Part shown: positions 18,873-28,567 of the stretch, one piece after another | Position numbering within the stretch: position 1 is the stretch's first letter | Layout of the letters: each line of letters opens with the position of its first letter | From: Thiomicrorhabdus marina | Lineage (GTDB): Bacteria > Pseudomonadota > Gammaproteobacteria > Thiomicrospirales > Thiomicrospiraceae | Length of the DNA: 64,000 nucleotides | Direction: 5' to 3' | Assembly: GCF_017571465.1 (NCBI RefSeq) | Contig: NZ_JAGETV010000002.1 | Coordinates: forward strand, 1 to 64,000 | Program-made: the position numbers and the translations under genes | Notes under the pieces: model-generated | Told to the model about the DNA's origin: nothing | The model's database searches: none | What the model saw: the letters and a program-made list of their open reading frames with translations, nothing else

Positions 18873-20543
18873 ATGGCCGAAATCTACCAAAACACACCAC
18901 CTATTAGAGAGTTTCCGACAGGAGACTGGACAATCATTTGGCACGGACGGGTAACCAGAAATCCAGACGTTCCGTCCGAACTGCTGATTGAAGTTCTTAT
19001 TCGATCCAAAAACGGTAATCGAATAATCCAAATCGGAGTCGGCCAACTTCCGTTACTAAAACTCGGATGTAACTGGATAGATAAACGCCAAACTATCCGT
19101 GAGCCGAGTCAAATAGAGCGTTTTAATCTCCCCAAAATAAACATCAGCCGAGAAACAATTAGAACTATTGAAGCCTGGGATAAAATCGAAGCCGGAAAAT
19201 ATGCAATTCCTCCAAGTATTCGAGAGATACCCAAAGAATTTGCCTCATCAAACTGTTTAGCAATTCAATATAACAACGATCCGTACGGCATCATCATTCC
19301 TGCTTCCGAAGTAGCCCGCTTCTATTACTGCCATTCAACTGATTTAGCCCATAGTGCATTTTGGGGAGAATATAGTTACGACCTTAACGATATTGTTAAT
19401 TACGGAAAATGCGGTTTTGATCCAGAATTAGACAGAGCCATTATTCATTTAAGACAGCGATTTTCAGATGTCGATGCTTGGACAATCGGACGAATCCTTT
19501 TTGATAAAAATGCCGAACAAGGTGTTCAAGAAATTCACGACAGCCTGCTTAGAAATTTAGATACCTCAAAATCAGGATTCTTTGAATGCGGCATTCCTTT
19601 TATCGGGACTACTCGTTGGATAGCTAAAGGCTTACAAATAGGAACTCAAAGTAAGCCAAGATACCTAATTCTCCAACTACTGAAATGCTCTCATCCATTT
19701 CCTTTCATTCAGCTTCAAGTTGATCGAGATAATAATTCGACCAAGGCCGACACTGAAACCGATATTGAACCGGAAGACAAAACAACATATGACCGAAACC
19801 TAAATAAGGATGATGAAAACGAACTAGACGGCCAAGAATTAAATAGTGACACGGAAACGCACAAAAACCTGCCGATTCAAAATATTCTCAGTCAATCACT
19901 TCAATTCGACTTTTTGGAAAATAAAGAAATCATCAAGCCGGAAAGTAAAGAGTACAACCGCTATAAATCGCCGCCGAACAAACCGAAAGCGCCAAAAGCA
20001 GAAGGTCTAGGAACTGGACAAGGCGACTATAGCAAAGACTCGACCAACCAACAGGCGAAAATCAATCGAAGCAAAGGCGTTGGCGCTGATTTGGAAATGC
20101 TTCAAGAAGCAGTTGATCAACTTTCAAAACAAGGGATGAACATCAAAATCAGAAGAGTTGATGTCGTTCCTTTATCAGAAGCAAGTACCAGAAGACAATG
20201 GGCTTACTTGGAATCTGCTAGTAGAACACGAAGAAGCTATATTGCAGTCGATATACAAAGCAATGGCATTCACTACTGCTGGATTGATATTCAACAGCGC
20301 CGCAAAGGCGAATGCACAGTTGGATTACTTAAAAGCGATCACAAAATTGGCGATGAAACACTTGATAGCATTATGAAAAATCTAGCTCGTTACAAGGGTG
20401 TTTGGGAAGGTGAAAACGGCTCGGTCGTATCTGGCATATCTATAAAACTTGATAGAGTTCTTCATACTTGGAATTCAGTACAAAAACTTTCGTACATAAT
20501 AGAAGACAAAACCTCACCCAATCAATCCCACCAGTGCATTTAA
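18873..20543 (+). CDS. Left-end transposon protein, possibly TnsE/TniE-like
   Basis: A 556-aa protein that starts 3 bp inside the last left-end binding box. The N-terminal ~290 residues look folded and include the segment GIIIPASEVARFYYCHSTDLAHSAF. An acidic low-complexity linker (~290-360) follows, then a basic linker (KPKAPKAEG) and a C-terminal alpha/beta part (~400-540) with RRQWAYLESASRTRRSYIAVDI. This layout, the length and a faint likeness of the VARFYY segment to the IPQLELAR region of Tn7 TnsE suggest a TnsE-type target selector, but I cannot confirm it. Tn7 keeps tnsE next to tnsD; here it would lie at the opposite end. It has no catalytic motif I recognise. Confidence 0.7.
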   Translation: MAEIYQNTPPIREFPTGDWTIIWHGRVTRNPDVPSELLIEVLIRSKNGNRIIQIGVGQLPLLKLGCNWIDKRQTIREPSQIERFNLPKINISRETIRTIEAWDKIEAGKYAIPPSIREIPKEFASSNCLAIQYNNDPYGIIIPASEVARFYYCHSTDLAHSAFWGEYSYDLNDIVNYGKCGFDPELDRAIIHLRQRFSDVDAWTIGRILFDKNAEQGVQEIHDSLLRNLDTSKSGFFECGIPFIGTTRWIAKGLQIGTQSKPRYLILQLLKCSHPFPFIQLQVDRDNNSTKADTETDIEPEDKTTYDRNLNKDDENELDGQELNSDTETHKNLPIQNILSQSLQFDFLENKEIIKPESKEYNRYKSPPNKPKAPKAEGLGTGQGDYSKDSTNQQAKINRSKGVGADLEMLQEAVDQLSKQGMNIKIRRVDVVPLSEASTRRQWAYLESASRTRRSYIAVDIQSNGIHYCWIDIQQRRKGECTVGLLKSDHKIGDETLDSIMKNLARYKGVWEGENGSVVSGISIKLDRVLHTWNSVQKLSYIIEDKTSPNQSHQCI

Positions 20544-20627
20544 AAATGCAAAACTGACTACAAAAAAACAAAACTGCAAAAACTAGCCACCCAAAAAACC
20601 TTGTAAAAATAGAACAAAAATAAAAAA

Positions 20628-20657
20628 TTGACTACAATACATAAAAATTAATATAAC
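20628..20657 (+). promoter_or_regulatory. Candidate promoter of the ATPase-subtilase pair
   Basis: TTGACT (20628-20633), an 18-bp spacer and TATAAC (20652-20657) lie 22 bp before the ATG at 20680. The AT-rich spacer 20544-20679 also holds repeated GACTACAA / ACTAGTCAC-like words that could be an operator. Confidence 0.45.
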
Positions 20658-20679
20658 TAGTCACAAAACGAGAATCCAA

Positions 20680-21801
20680 ATGATCAACTCAAATGATTTT
20701 ATTTCCTTATCTAGACTTGCCCTAGAAGGGAGAGATGCTGACATTCGGTTGTTTTTAGCAAAACTTGTTCGAAAATTACGTAAAGCGGAGCCAGCCATCG
20801 GTGGACAACTTGAAGAACTTTTAAAAATCAATCCAGCAAGGTCCTCTAGCGTCCTTAGAAAGGATACAGGTCAACATGATCAATCCGCCATATTTGATCC
20901 AGCAGAAAAAAGTGAATTCCCTTTAATAAAAACATTTGAAGAAATCCGTTCAGAAGAAGAACCAATCCTTGAGAACCCAATCAAACAGCAATTTGAACAA
21001 ATAATAGTAGAACGAAAATCCCTAACGTTACTTCAGAAAAATGGATTACAACCTACCAGTTCCATGATTCTTCAAGGGCCTCCAGGTGTAGGAAAAACGA
21101 TGTCTGCCAAGTGGCTAGCTTCAAAATTAGACTTGCCTCTTTACATTCTCGATTTAACTGCCGTCATGAGCAGTTACTTGGGAAAAACAGGTAGTAATTT
21201 ACGTTCAGTAATTGAATTTGCCAAAAGTCATCCATGTGTTTTGCTTTTAGATGAAATTGACGCAATAGCTAAGCGACGTAGTGACGATAGTGATGTCGGG
21301 GAGCTTAAACGATTAGTAACAGTAATGCTTCAAGAGCTTGAAAATTGGCCTTCTACAGGAATCCTTATTGCAGCAACTAACCATCCAGAATTAGTAGACC
21401 CTGCATTATGGCGAAGATTTGATATCGAAATCAATTTCCATACCCCATCAATCAACCAAGTACGTAATGCTGTCATACATTTTCTAGGGAAAGACGAAGC
21501 ACATTTCAAACAATGGATTGAGCTTATAGTAGCAGGCCTTTCAGGAACCTCTTATAGCAACATTAAAAGAACTATATTAAAACTTAGGAAGCTCAGAATC
21601 TTAAACCCATCAGAGTTGGAGCAAAACATCTTAAAACACATACTCCCAAACATAGATGAACTATCCCGAGATGAAAAAATCAATCTGGCTGTTGGCTCTG
21701 TCGTAAATCAAGGTATGAGTCAATTAAAAGCCGCTAAGCTATTTGGTGTAAGCCGCGACACAATCAGAAAACGAATTAATTCCGTTGAACGAGGTGAATG
21801 A
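20680..21801 (+). CDS. ietA: AAA+ ATPase with C-terminal HTH, IetA-like
   Basis: A 373-aa AAA+ ATPase close to the FtsH/Cdc48 core. Walker A is GPPGVGKT (133-140), Walker B is LLLDEID (188-194), and the arginine finger region reads ALWRRFD. The N-terminal ~110 residues are a separate domain, and the C-terminus (about 345-370, MSQLKAAKLFGVSRDTIRKRI) is a helix-turn-helix. Its stop overlaps the start of a subtilase gene (ATGA). An ATPase paired with a subtilisin-like protease is the make-up of IetA/IetS, known as a plasmid stability and incompatibility pair in Agrobacterium and reported as an anti-phage system. In that model IetA restrains or triggers the protease. The role here is inferred from the pair, not proven. 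Confidence 0.8.
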   Translation: MINSNDFISLSRLALEGRDADIRLFLAKLVRKLRKAEPAIGGQLEELLKINPARSSSVLRKDTGQHDQSAIFDPAEKSEFPLIKTFEEIRSEEEPILENPIKQQFEQIIVERKSLTLLQKNGLQPTSSMILQGPPGVGKTMSAKWLASKLDLPLYILDLTAVMSSYLGKTGSNLRSVIEFAKSHPCVLLLDEIDAIAKRRSDDSDVGELKRLVTVMLQELENWPSTGILIAATNHPELVDPALWRRFDIEINFHTPSINQVRNAVIHFLGKDEAHFKQWIELIVAGLSGTSYSNIKRTILKLRKLRILNPSELEQNILKHILPNIDELSRDEKINLAVGSVVNQGMSQLKAAKLFGVSRDTIRKRINSVERGE

Positions 21802-24002
21802 AAATGAGTAAAAAAAACTATTTAATTGGAAAAGCAGAAGAACTAACCTCTTTAACTCCTCCTCCTAAAATGAACCCTCCAAGCGGAAATTTATACACAG
21901 TTCAAGAATCCGTTCAAAGATTATTACCTCAATTTGAAGAAGTTTCTAAACAACTCCAAGAACTTACCGATGACATCTGCCCTAAAGACTTCACTGTAAC
22001 CAAATTAACTTTGCACCCTTCTTATATTGCCAAGGGGCATTTTCCAAAGCGGTTTTTACGCGAAATGGGCGTGCACTCTATAGGAAGCAAAAGTACTGAA
22101 ATTACCCCTGATCGCTGGACGAGAAAAGGAGAACCTGAGCAATCACCAACAACCAGTCTGTTTGTAGCAGGAAAAAGACAGCAATTAGCCGACTTTTCAA
22201 AGCAACTTTCAAGCTTTTCAGAATCAACACCAGGAGCAGACGATATTCATAAAATTTGGAGTATCGAAAGCATTTCCCCTGAATCAAAGCTAAAGCAAGG
22301 AGATTCGAAAGATAGCTCAGCCTTTGAAGTAGGTATTCAGCTAATCCAAGGAGGACCAGCGGACTTTATTAAAAACTCTTTCCTACAATATGCCCAAAGA
22401 CTAGGATTCGAGGCAAATCCAGACATTTCATTTGAAATTTCAAACCTATGGTTTGTTCCCGTAACAGGAGACCAAAGCAAGCTATTTGAATTAGCTAAAC
22501 ACTCCTTTATCAGGGTAGTAAGACCTATGCCACAACTGAGAGGACTTCCTTCAATTAGTCGTTCAATTCAAGTTGGCAATAGATGCGAACTTCCTAAAGA
22601 ACCACCTGTCTCGGACGATGTCCGAGTTGCAATATTAGACGCAGGCCTGCCAAATTTGCATTCACTTAAGCCTTGGATAAGAGATTTTAAACTATCAGAC
22701 ACTTCCGCCAATGATTGCACAGATGGTCCAATTCATGGGGAAGGCGTTACCTCAGCATTCCTTTTTGGGCCAATAAAGCCCAGCCAAGCAATTCCCAGAC
22801 CCTTTGCTTACGTTGATCACCATAGAATACTAGACAACAATATTCACCACGAAGATCCATTTGAACTATACCGAACACTTGGTCACATTGAAGACATACT
22901 TCTTTCCAGACAGTATGAATTCATTAATATTAGCTTAGGTCCAGATCTTCCTATTGAAGACGACGAAATTCACGCTTGGACATCATTAATTGATAGCTAT
23001 CTGGCAGATGGAGAAACATTTCTAACAATCGCTGCTGGAAATAATGGTGAAGCAGACCACCAACTACAATTAAATAGAATTCAGGTACCATCAGACTGTG
23101 TCAACGCAATTGCAGTTGGCTCTGCCAATAGTGCACAGAATTCATGGAGCAGAGCATCATACAGCGCGGTTGGTCCTGGTAGAGCTCCCGGCCGAGTAAA
23201 ACCAGACTTGTTAGCCTTTGGCGGTTCACATGATGAATACTTCCATGTGGTAAACTCAAACCCAATCCCACAATTAATGCCAGTTCAAGGCACCAGCTTC
23301 TCAGCACCATACCTATTGAGAAAAGCAGTAGGAATTCGTTCATTAATGGGACATTCTATTTCTCCGCTTGCAATAAAGGCCCTCCTAGTAAACGCAGCAC
23401 AAACAAACGGTCATGATCAAAAAGAAGTTGGTTGGGGAAAAGTCCCAGACGATATAAGCCACTTAATTGAATCTCCAACCGGGGTCGCTAGAATCCTTTA
23501 CCAAGGCGAATTGTTACCGGGAAAATATCTTCGAGTTCCATTACCGCTTCCAGACAGTGAAATTACCGGAAACGTTAAAATTAGAGCCACCTGCTGTTTT
23601 TCAACACCAGTTGACCCCCAAGACAGCTCAATGTACACAAAGGCAGGTGTTGAAATCAGTTGGTCAAACTCAGGTAAAAAAGAGAGCTTTTTTCAGCAGG
23701 TTAAAAAAGCCACTGAAGCCGAATTAAGGAGAGATGCCGCTAAGTGGGAGTCAGTTCTCCACGCTGAAAAAACAAAACGCGGAAATAAATTAGATGACCC
23801 ATACTTCGAATTGCACTATATGGCTCGAGAAGGTGGAGGGGCTATTGACGGAAGCAAAGCCTCCTCCATTAAATATGCTTTCGTGGTCACAATTGAGTCT
23901 CCAAAATACGGAGAGATCTTTACCGATATTTTAAGTGCTTATTCAGGTATTCTTACGGAAATTCAGCCTAGAGTTTCAATTTCAAATCAGGTAAGAATTT
24001 AG
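21798..24002 (+). CDS. ietS: Subtilisin-like serine protease, IetS-like
   Basis: A 734-aa S8 peptidase. The catalytic triad is D281 (VAILDAG), H313 (PIHGEGVTS) and S500 (GTSFSAP), with the oxyanion N415 in AAGNNG. About 270 residues precede the catalytic domain and about 170 follow it; neither part looks like a secretion signal, so the protease is probably cytoplasmic. That is unusual for a subtilase and fits the toxin/effector role proposed for IetS. Translation is coupled to the upstream ATPase by a 4-base overlap. A perfect 13-bp inverted repeat ends the unit at 24028-24061. Confidence 0.82.
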   Translation: MKMSKKNYLIGKAEELTSLTPPPKMNPPSGNLYTVQESVQRLLPQFEEVSKQLQELTDDICPKDFTVTKLTLHPSYIAKGHFPKRFLREMGVHSIGSKSTEITPDRWTRKGEPEQSPTTSLFVAGKRQQLADFSKQLSSFSESTPGADDIHKIWSIESISPESKLKQGDSKDSSAFEVGIQLIQGGPADFIKNSFLQYAQRLGFEANPDISFEISNLWFVPVTGDQSKLFELAKHSFIRVVRPMPQLRGLPSISRSIQVGNRCELPKEPPVSDDVRVAILDAGLPNLHSLKPWIRDFKLSDTSANDCTDGPIHGEGVTSAFLFGPIKPSQAIPRPFAYVDHHRILDNNIHHEDPFELYRTLGHIEDILLSRQYEFINISLGPDLPIEDDEIHAWTSLIDSYLADGETFLTIAAGNNGEADHQLQLNRIQVPSDCVNAIAVGSANSAQNSWSRASYSAVGPGRAPGRVKPDLLAFGGSHDEYFHVVNSNPIPQLMPVQGTSFSAPYLLRKAVGIRSLMGHSISPLAIKALLVNAAQTNGHDQKEVGWGKVPDDISHLIESPTGVARILYQGELLPGKYLRVPLPLPDSEITGNVKIRATCCFSTPVDPQDSSMYTKAGVEISWSNSGKKESFFQQVKKATEAELRRDAAKWESVLHAEKTKRGNKLDDPYFELHYMAREGGGAIDGSKASSIKYAFVVTIESPKYGEIFTDILSAYSGILTEIQPRVSISNQVRI

Positions 24003-24027
24003 CTGAAATAATCTATTCCAGAAACCG

Positions 24028-24061
24028 ATGACAGTTTTTTCAAATTACAAAAAACTGTCAT
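24028..24061. terminator. Convergent terminator-like hairpin
   Basis: ATGACAGTTTTTT and AAAAAACTGTCAT form a perfect 13-bp inverted repeat with an 8-base loop. It lies between the convergent ietS-like gene and the HNH gene. The stem itself supplies T runs on both strands. Confidence 0.65.
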
Positions 24062-24069
24062 TAAATATT

Positions 24070-25164
24070 TCAGCTCAGCATATTCAAATAACTCTCTTCA
24101 AAGAGCCCTATTCGCTGACAAGCGTCTAAAAACGGTTTTTTAAGAAAGTTACTATCAGTGAATGGACGAATTTGAAAATTAAGATCTACCGATTGAAGAA
24201 AATCATCAGGATCTCGACCCAAATGTTTCCATTCATCAAATACCTGCACCAGCCACTCCTTACCGTCGTTTTTGGCGCATAGCTTAGCCTTATAGCGCTC
24301 TTCAACACCGTAAATATCTTTCCATGTTTCGATTTTTTCATTGACTGCATCAGGACCGAATTGCAGATTGATGTCTTCAGGTTTCAGATTTTCAATATCT
24401 GTATTTGTCAGTTCAACTTTTATAACGATTGCATGTTGTTCTGTTGAATAGGGATAAAAAGCAGCACGGCGTTCTACTGAACGAGTATGGGCTTTCGGAG
24501 AGTAGGAAGGATCTTTACTTGTTTTATAACTACTATTGCAGTGGTGGCAAGCAGGCACTAAATTCTTGAAATTAATTGAGCTAAAAGGGTATATCGCTTT
24601 AGGCAAATAATGGTCATAGGCCTCACGTTTACTATGATATTCACCAAACAAATCATTAATACCACAAAATGGACATTTGCCTGACTTATTGATTTCGACA
24701 AAGGCTTGATAATGTTCATCAATTTTCCCCACTTTGCGAGACATTTCTTTGGCTTCAAAATTGTATAACCCTGTAAAAAACTTTTTCAGATCGTTTAGTA
24801 AATCTGGGAATTTTCGTTCAATATCAGAATAGTGCGTAGCATGCAAACCTATTTGATTACTACATAACCCTTCAATATTATTATTACTCAAATACCACCA
24901 TTTCAATTTACGAATCTGTTTTAAACTAAAACGCGCAAAGTGAAGGTAGATTTTTTCTACATTGCCATAAAAAAAATCAGCATTCTGTTTATCTGAGTAA
25001 TAGAAACTTTCCATTACTTCTCGCAACTCAGGTTTATCATCAAAAAGCTCTAGCTTAAAATCACCACACATTGGAGCCCTGCACCAAACCTTATGAAAAA
25101 TAAAATCAATAAATTCCTGCATCTTTTCCATTTGATGCGGCACATAGGTGTAAGCAAACAGCAT
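24070..25164 (-). CDS. HNH endonuclease, PtuB-like
   Basis: A 364-aa protein with an HNH/McrA-type nuclease core in its middle: CPFC (C164, C167), DHYLPKAIYP (D184, H185) and NLVPACHHCN (C206, C209). The two CxxC knuckles hold a structural zinc, and the DH supplies the catalytic histidine. The N-terminal 150 residues are unassigned. It follows an AAA ATPase gene by only 2 bp. An ATPase plus HNH nuclease is the composition of Septu (PtuA-PtuB); this ATPase, however, belongs to the restriction-associated class. Last gene of the hsdRMS operon. Confidence 0.78.
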   Translation of the reverse strand: MLFAYTYVPHQMEKMQEFIDFIFHKVWCRAPMCGDFKLELFDDKPELREVMESFYYSDKQNADFFYGNVEKIYLHFARFSLKQIRKLKWWYLSNNNIEGLCSNQIGLHATHYSDIERKFPDLLNDLKKFFTGLYNFEAKEMSRKVGKIDEHYQAFVEINKSGKCPFCGINDLFGEYHSKREAYDHYLPKAIYPFSSINFKNLVPACHHCNSSYKTSKDPSYSPKAHTRSVERRAAFYPYSTEQHAIVIKVELTNTDIENLKPEDINLQFGPDAVNEKIETWKDIYGVEERYKAKLCAKNDGKEWLVQVFDEWKHLGRDPDDFLQSVDLNFQIRPFTDSNFLKKPFLDACQRIGLFEESYLNMLS

Positions 25165-25166
25165 TA

Positions 25167-26975
25167 TTACTCGACCTCCGGACTATCACGTCCTTCACTG
25201 GAAAGAATTGCTTTGATTAGCAATAGCTTTTCGACGGAGTCACCTAGTTTCTGATGGATTTCATTAATCAACTCTTCACTATCTTCACCGCCTTCTTCAA
25301 ATCGGCAGCGAAACTCATCTAAAATCCGTTGGGCATGAGCGCCAATGGTTTCGCGTTTGCCAAAGGTGTTCATAGTGATTTTATTAATTGATGCACCGAG
25401 GGTATTGTATTCTGGTTTGTGAATACTCACTTCACGCGTATTTTTATCTTTTTCGAAAACCAGCACCTTTTCAGGCTTGCTGTCAGAAATCAAAAATGGG
25501 GTATGAGTGGTGATGAGTATTTCAGAAGAAGTCTCACCACTTTCTGGGAAACATTGACGCAAACGACTTATAAAATTTGCTCGCCATTCAGGATTAAAGT
25601 GGGTTTCTGGCTCATCCAGTAAAAACAAGCTATTGGTGTTACGAAACAGTAAGCATAGTCCGAGGCTATGTAGTAATTGGTGTTCACCATCTGATAGCTC
25701 TTTCAGCATCATCTGTTCTGTAACACCGACCTTACTAAAGCGAACAAATTTAAAACGCATAATTCGCTGGTCTGACGCTAGCGTTGGAATTGTCTCACTA
25801 ACATAGTGGCTGTGACTCTTGTACAAATCGGCCTTGAGTGTTTCGCTTACCGTGTACAAGTTAAGCGTCAATAGCACTTGAAATGCTTGAAATAGTGATA
25901 GCGGATCGTTACTAAAATTCTCTTTGAACGCCTGTTGAGTTGCCCCATTGACCCAGTAATCCAATATCAAACTATCGCTGGCATCATCCTTATAGCTCAG
26001 TGTTGCGCAGCGTTTTAGGGCGCTGACCATGCGTGACGATTTTTCATCACCCTCCAATAGCTGCAATAGATCTAGCCGGTAAAGAGTGTTGCCCAGTTCA
26101 TCCTCTTCGGTATTCAGTGCGGGGTGATCTTTGACAATGCTTTCAAGGGTTTGAGGCTGGCTTTCGTTACTACTAACAAAAGTTTCAAGTTGTTCTGGTG
26201 TTAGCGCAATTGTACGGCGCAGAATAATGCGAAATTCCTTCAGAGCTTCAATGCCCACATCTTCTCGAAATGGCTGCAAGGTTCTCTCATCCTGAAACAG
26301 TAAATTACATAGTAATATCGCTTGGCTAAAACTGTTATCCAAATAAACCATACTCGTTTCAGGGTAACCTGAGTAAGGCAATTGCTGGCTCAAGGCATTC
26401 CAGTATTCATCAAGCTGGATAAAGCGCATTTTAAAGAACGGCAGGCTTAAAATTTCATTTTCACCCGAGGAATAGCCTAGTACGAAATCTGGCAGCAGCT
26501 GGCGAGCATAGGTTCTACCCAACGTCAACTCAGTGGGCTGATCAGAGTCTTCGTGATTGAGTAACCACCATTGAGGAGGCTCATCGGGAATTTTTTTGAC
26601 ACATACCCGCGCTAGGTTGCTATAACCTTTTACTTTGAAGTTGTCGAGAGGATTAATCAGGTATTCTAACTCAAAGCCATCGGGGATCGCTTTACTACCC
26701 CGAAATCCTTCTGGGTTTTGATCCTCATTGTAAGCAAAGCTGCCAGGAGGGTTATCCAGATAGAGACATTCCATGTGATAAAAGATGGAACCCAATACTT
26801 CTAGTAAATTTGATTTACCACTGCCATTGGGACCAGCACAAACAAAGGAGGCAAAGCCTTCATTATCTGTTAGCTCTTCCTGCAATGACCATTCGTTGCG
26901 AAAGTGATGCTCGAAGCCAAACGGTAAGCTACGAAATCCCGATGGATCAGTAATCTTGAGACGAAGTAATTTCAT
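25167..26975 (-). CDS. Restriction-associated AAA ATPase, PtuA-like
   Basis: A 602-aa ABC/SMC-type ATPase. Walker A is GPNGSGKSN (48-56), the signature is LSDGEHQ (near 427) and Walker B is FLLDEPETHFNPEW (D454, E455). The long middle section between the half-sites replaces a coiled coil. It starts inside the last codon of hsdS (4-base overlap) and is followed 2 bp later by the HNH gene. ATPases of this kind are known next to type I restriction loci; with an HNH partner they resemble Septu. Likely senses a DNA state and licenses the nuclease. Confidence 0.8.
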   Translation of the reverse strand: MKLLRLKITDPSGFRSLPFGFEHHFRNEWSLQEELTDNEGFASFVCAGPNGSGKSNLLEVLGSIFYHMECLYLDNPPGSFAYNEDQNPEGFRGSKAIPDGFELEYLINPLDNFKVKGYSNLARVCVKKIPDEPPQWWLLNHEDSDQPTELTLGRTYARQLLPDFVLGYSSGENEILSLPFFKMRFIQLDEYWNALSQQLPYSGYPETSMVYLDNSFSQAILLCNLLFQDERTLQPFREDVGIEALKEFRIILRRTIALTPEQLETFVSSNESQPQTLESIVKDHPALNTEEDELGNTLYRLDLLQLLEGDEKSSRMVSALKRCATLSYKDDASDSLILDYWVNGATQQAFKENFSNDPLSLFQAFQVLLTLNLYTVSETLKADLYKSHSHYVSETIPTLASDQRIMRFKFVRFSKVGVTEQMMLKELSDGEHQLLHSLGLCLLFRNTNSLFLLDEPETHFNPEWRANFISRLRQCFPESGETSSEILITTHTPFLISDSKPEKVLVFEKDKNTREVSIHKPEYNTLGASINKITMNTFGKRETIGAHAQRILDEFRCRFEEGGEDSEELINEIHQKLGDSVEKLLLIKAILSSEGRDSPEVE

Positions 26976-28567
26976 AACTGAGCAACCTTTAGCTCAATTC
27001 GATTGTTTATCTCATTAAACGTTTGAACCAATTTTTCATCAGACAACGCTTTAAAAACCCATTTTTGTATGGAGTCATAATCACTAGAACTCAGTTCAAA
27101 GTCATCCTCTGGATGAAGTTCAGAGATACGAATTTGTGCCATAGAAATAAATTCATCAAAAGAAAAGGAATTTAAACCTAACTGTAATGAATAGCTCTCT
27201 AGCCATTCATTAAGCAGATAAGGTAAATTTTCTCTGTCTATTAAAGCCTTTAAGAGATAGTCACTCTCAGGTAAATGAATATCTGACGTAGTCAGTTCCA
27301 CTGTATCACCAGTTATAAGGCCTCTAAGTTGCGTATTTTTCTCTAATATAGGCTGTCTATCTACTAATGGAACTCGAGACAAATCAAGTTCGCCTTTAAA
27401 AGCTTGTTGACTTAATGCACCATAAAGTGACTCAAAATCATTCAAGCCTTTCTGATATTGGGACTTAAGTGCTTCGACTTTTTCGACTATGGCGGCGAAT
27501 TGATTTTGAAGCTCTATCGGTGGGACTGGTAATTCAACGGTTTTTAAATTAGTCTTAGAAATGTTAGGCATTGAACCTGCTGCACCTGTAGCAAATGATT
27601 GTATTACTTTGCGCTGAGAATCATTTATCAAAAGCTTCCAAACATAGATGGGATTAATTTCAGCATCATCTTTAAAAATAAATCGAAAAATAAGATCCGG
27701 CATTAATAGCTTTGGGCGCGTTTCAAAAACATATGCGCAAGCTGCCACAAGTTCGTACGTATTTTTTCTACTAAATAACAAGTCACCTACTTTGACTTCA
27801 TGCTTAATCTCAGGTAACACATCATAAGGTAGGGCTTTATTCTCACTATGCTCAAATTCGCAACGTGTAACTGCCCCAAGTTTCAAAACGCCCCACTCAT
27901 CGTCAATGGCTGGCCTTGCTTCACACTTAGGGCTTTTCCCACTATCAATAGAAGACAGCAAGTCTTTAAATATTTTTTTATTCCATCCTTTCTCATTCCT
28001 TACAGGGTCACCAAACATCTCCAAAAACACGCTTTTGAGTAGATCTTCGAGTTGTTGTATGTGTTGTTTACGTTGAGCGATCAGCCCTTCCACCTTTCCA
28101 AGCAGATGAGCAATGCGGATTTGATCATTGATGGGGGCAAGAGGAAATTTTATATTTTCCAAGCCTTTGTACTTAAGCGAGTTCCGAACAGCGCCTTCTG
28201 TATTCGCTCGAATTTGAGAGTTACCCCATTCACTTTTCAAATAACGTAACAAATAATCTGCATGAAGATCTTTGCTACATTCGAACGTGATATAGAGGGG
28301 ACTAACTAAGACAGAGGATGAATGGCGAAGGTAGTCAATTGACCCAACATTGATTCGAGAAGGGTTATAAGCGAATTGACCAGGCTTAACCACTTTGTAG
28401 TTGGAAACATCTTTACTAAATACTTCCTTACTAAAGTACTCGGTTGACCGTGTAAAGCCTCCTGAGTTTGTAACTGAAAACACTTCAATCTCAGAACCTG
28501 AGTTATTTCGGACCCTTACCTGATGAACATGTTTTCCAAGCTCTACTACTTGGTAACAGCTTTTCAT
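26972..28567 (-). CDS. hsdS: Type I restriction specificity subunit HsdS
   Basis: A 531-aa HsdS that reads the DNA target for the methylase and nuclease. Two target-recognition domains are visible, each ended by a conserved helix: the first near 150-190 (PLAPINDQIRIAHLLGKVEGLIAQR), the second near 355-400 (VPPIELQNQFAAIVEKVEALKSQ). Beyond the second helix there is an extra ~110-residue acidic C-terminal tail (about 420-531) that ordinary HsdS proteins of ~400-450 aa lack. It overlaps hsdM by 4 bases at its start and the ATPase gene by 4 at its end, so all are coupled. Confidence 0.88.
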   Translation of the reverse strand: MKSCYQVVELGKHVHQVRVRNNSGSEIEVFSVTNSGGFTRSTEYFSKEVFSKDVSNYKVVKPGQFAYNPSRINVGSIDYLRHSSSVLVSPLYITFECSKDLHADYLLRYLKSEWGNSQIRANTEGAVRNSLKYKGLENIKFPLAPINDQIRIAHLLGKVEGLIAQRKQHIQQLEDLLKSVFLEMFGDPVRNEKGWNKKIFKDLLSSIDSGKSPKCEARPAIDDEWGVLKLGAVTRCEFEHSENKALPYDVLPEIKHEVKVGDLLFSRKNTYELVAACAYVFETRPKLLMPDLIFRFIFKDDAEINPIYVWKLLINDSQRKVIQSFATGAAGSMPNISKTNLKTVELPVPPIELQNQFAAIVEKVEALKSQYQKGLNDFESLYGALSQQAFKGELDLSRVPLVDRQPILEKNTQLRGLITGDTVELTTSDIHLPESDYLLKALIDRENLPYLLNEWLESYSLQLGLNSFSFDEFISMAQIRISELHPEDDFELSSSDYDSIQKWVFKALSDEKLVQTFNEINNRIELKVAQL

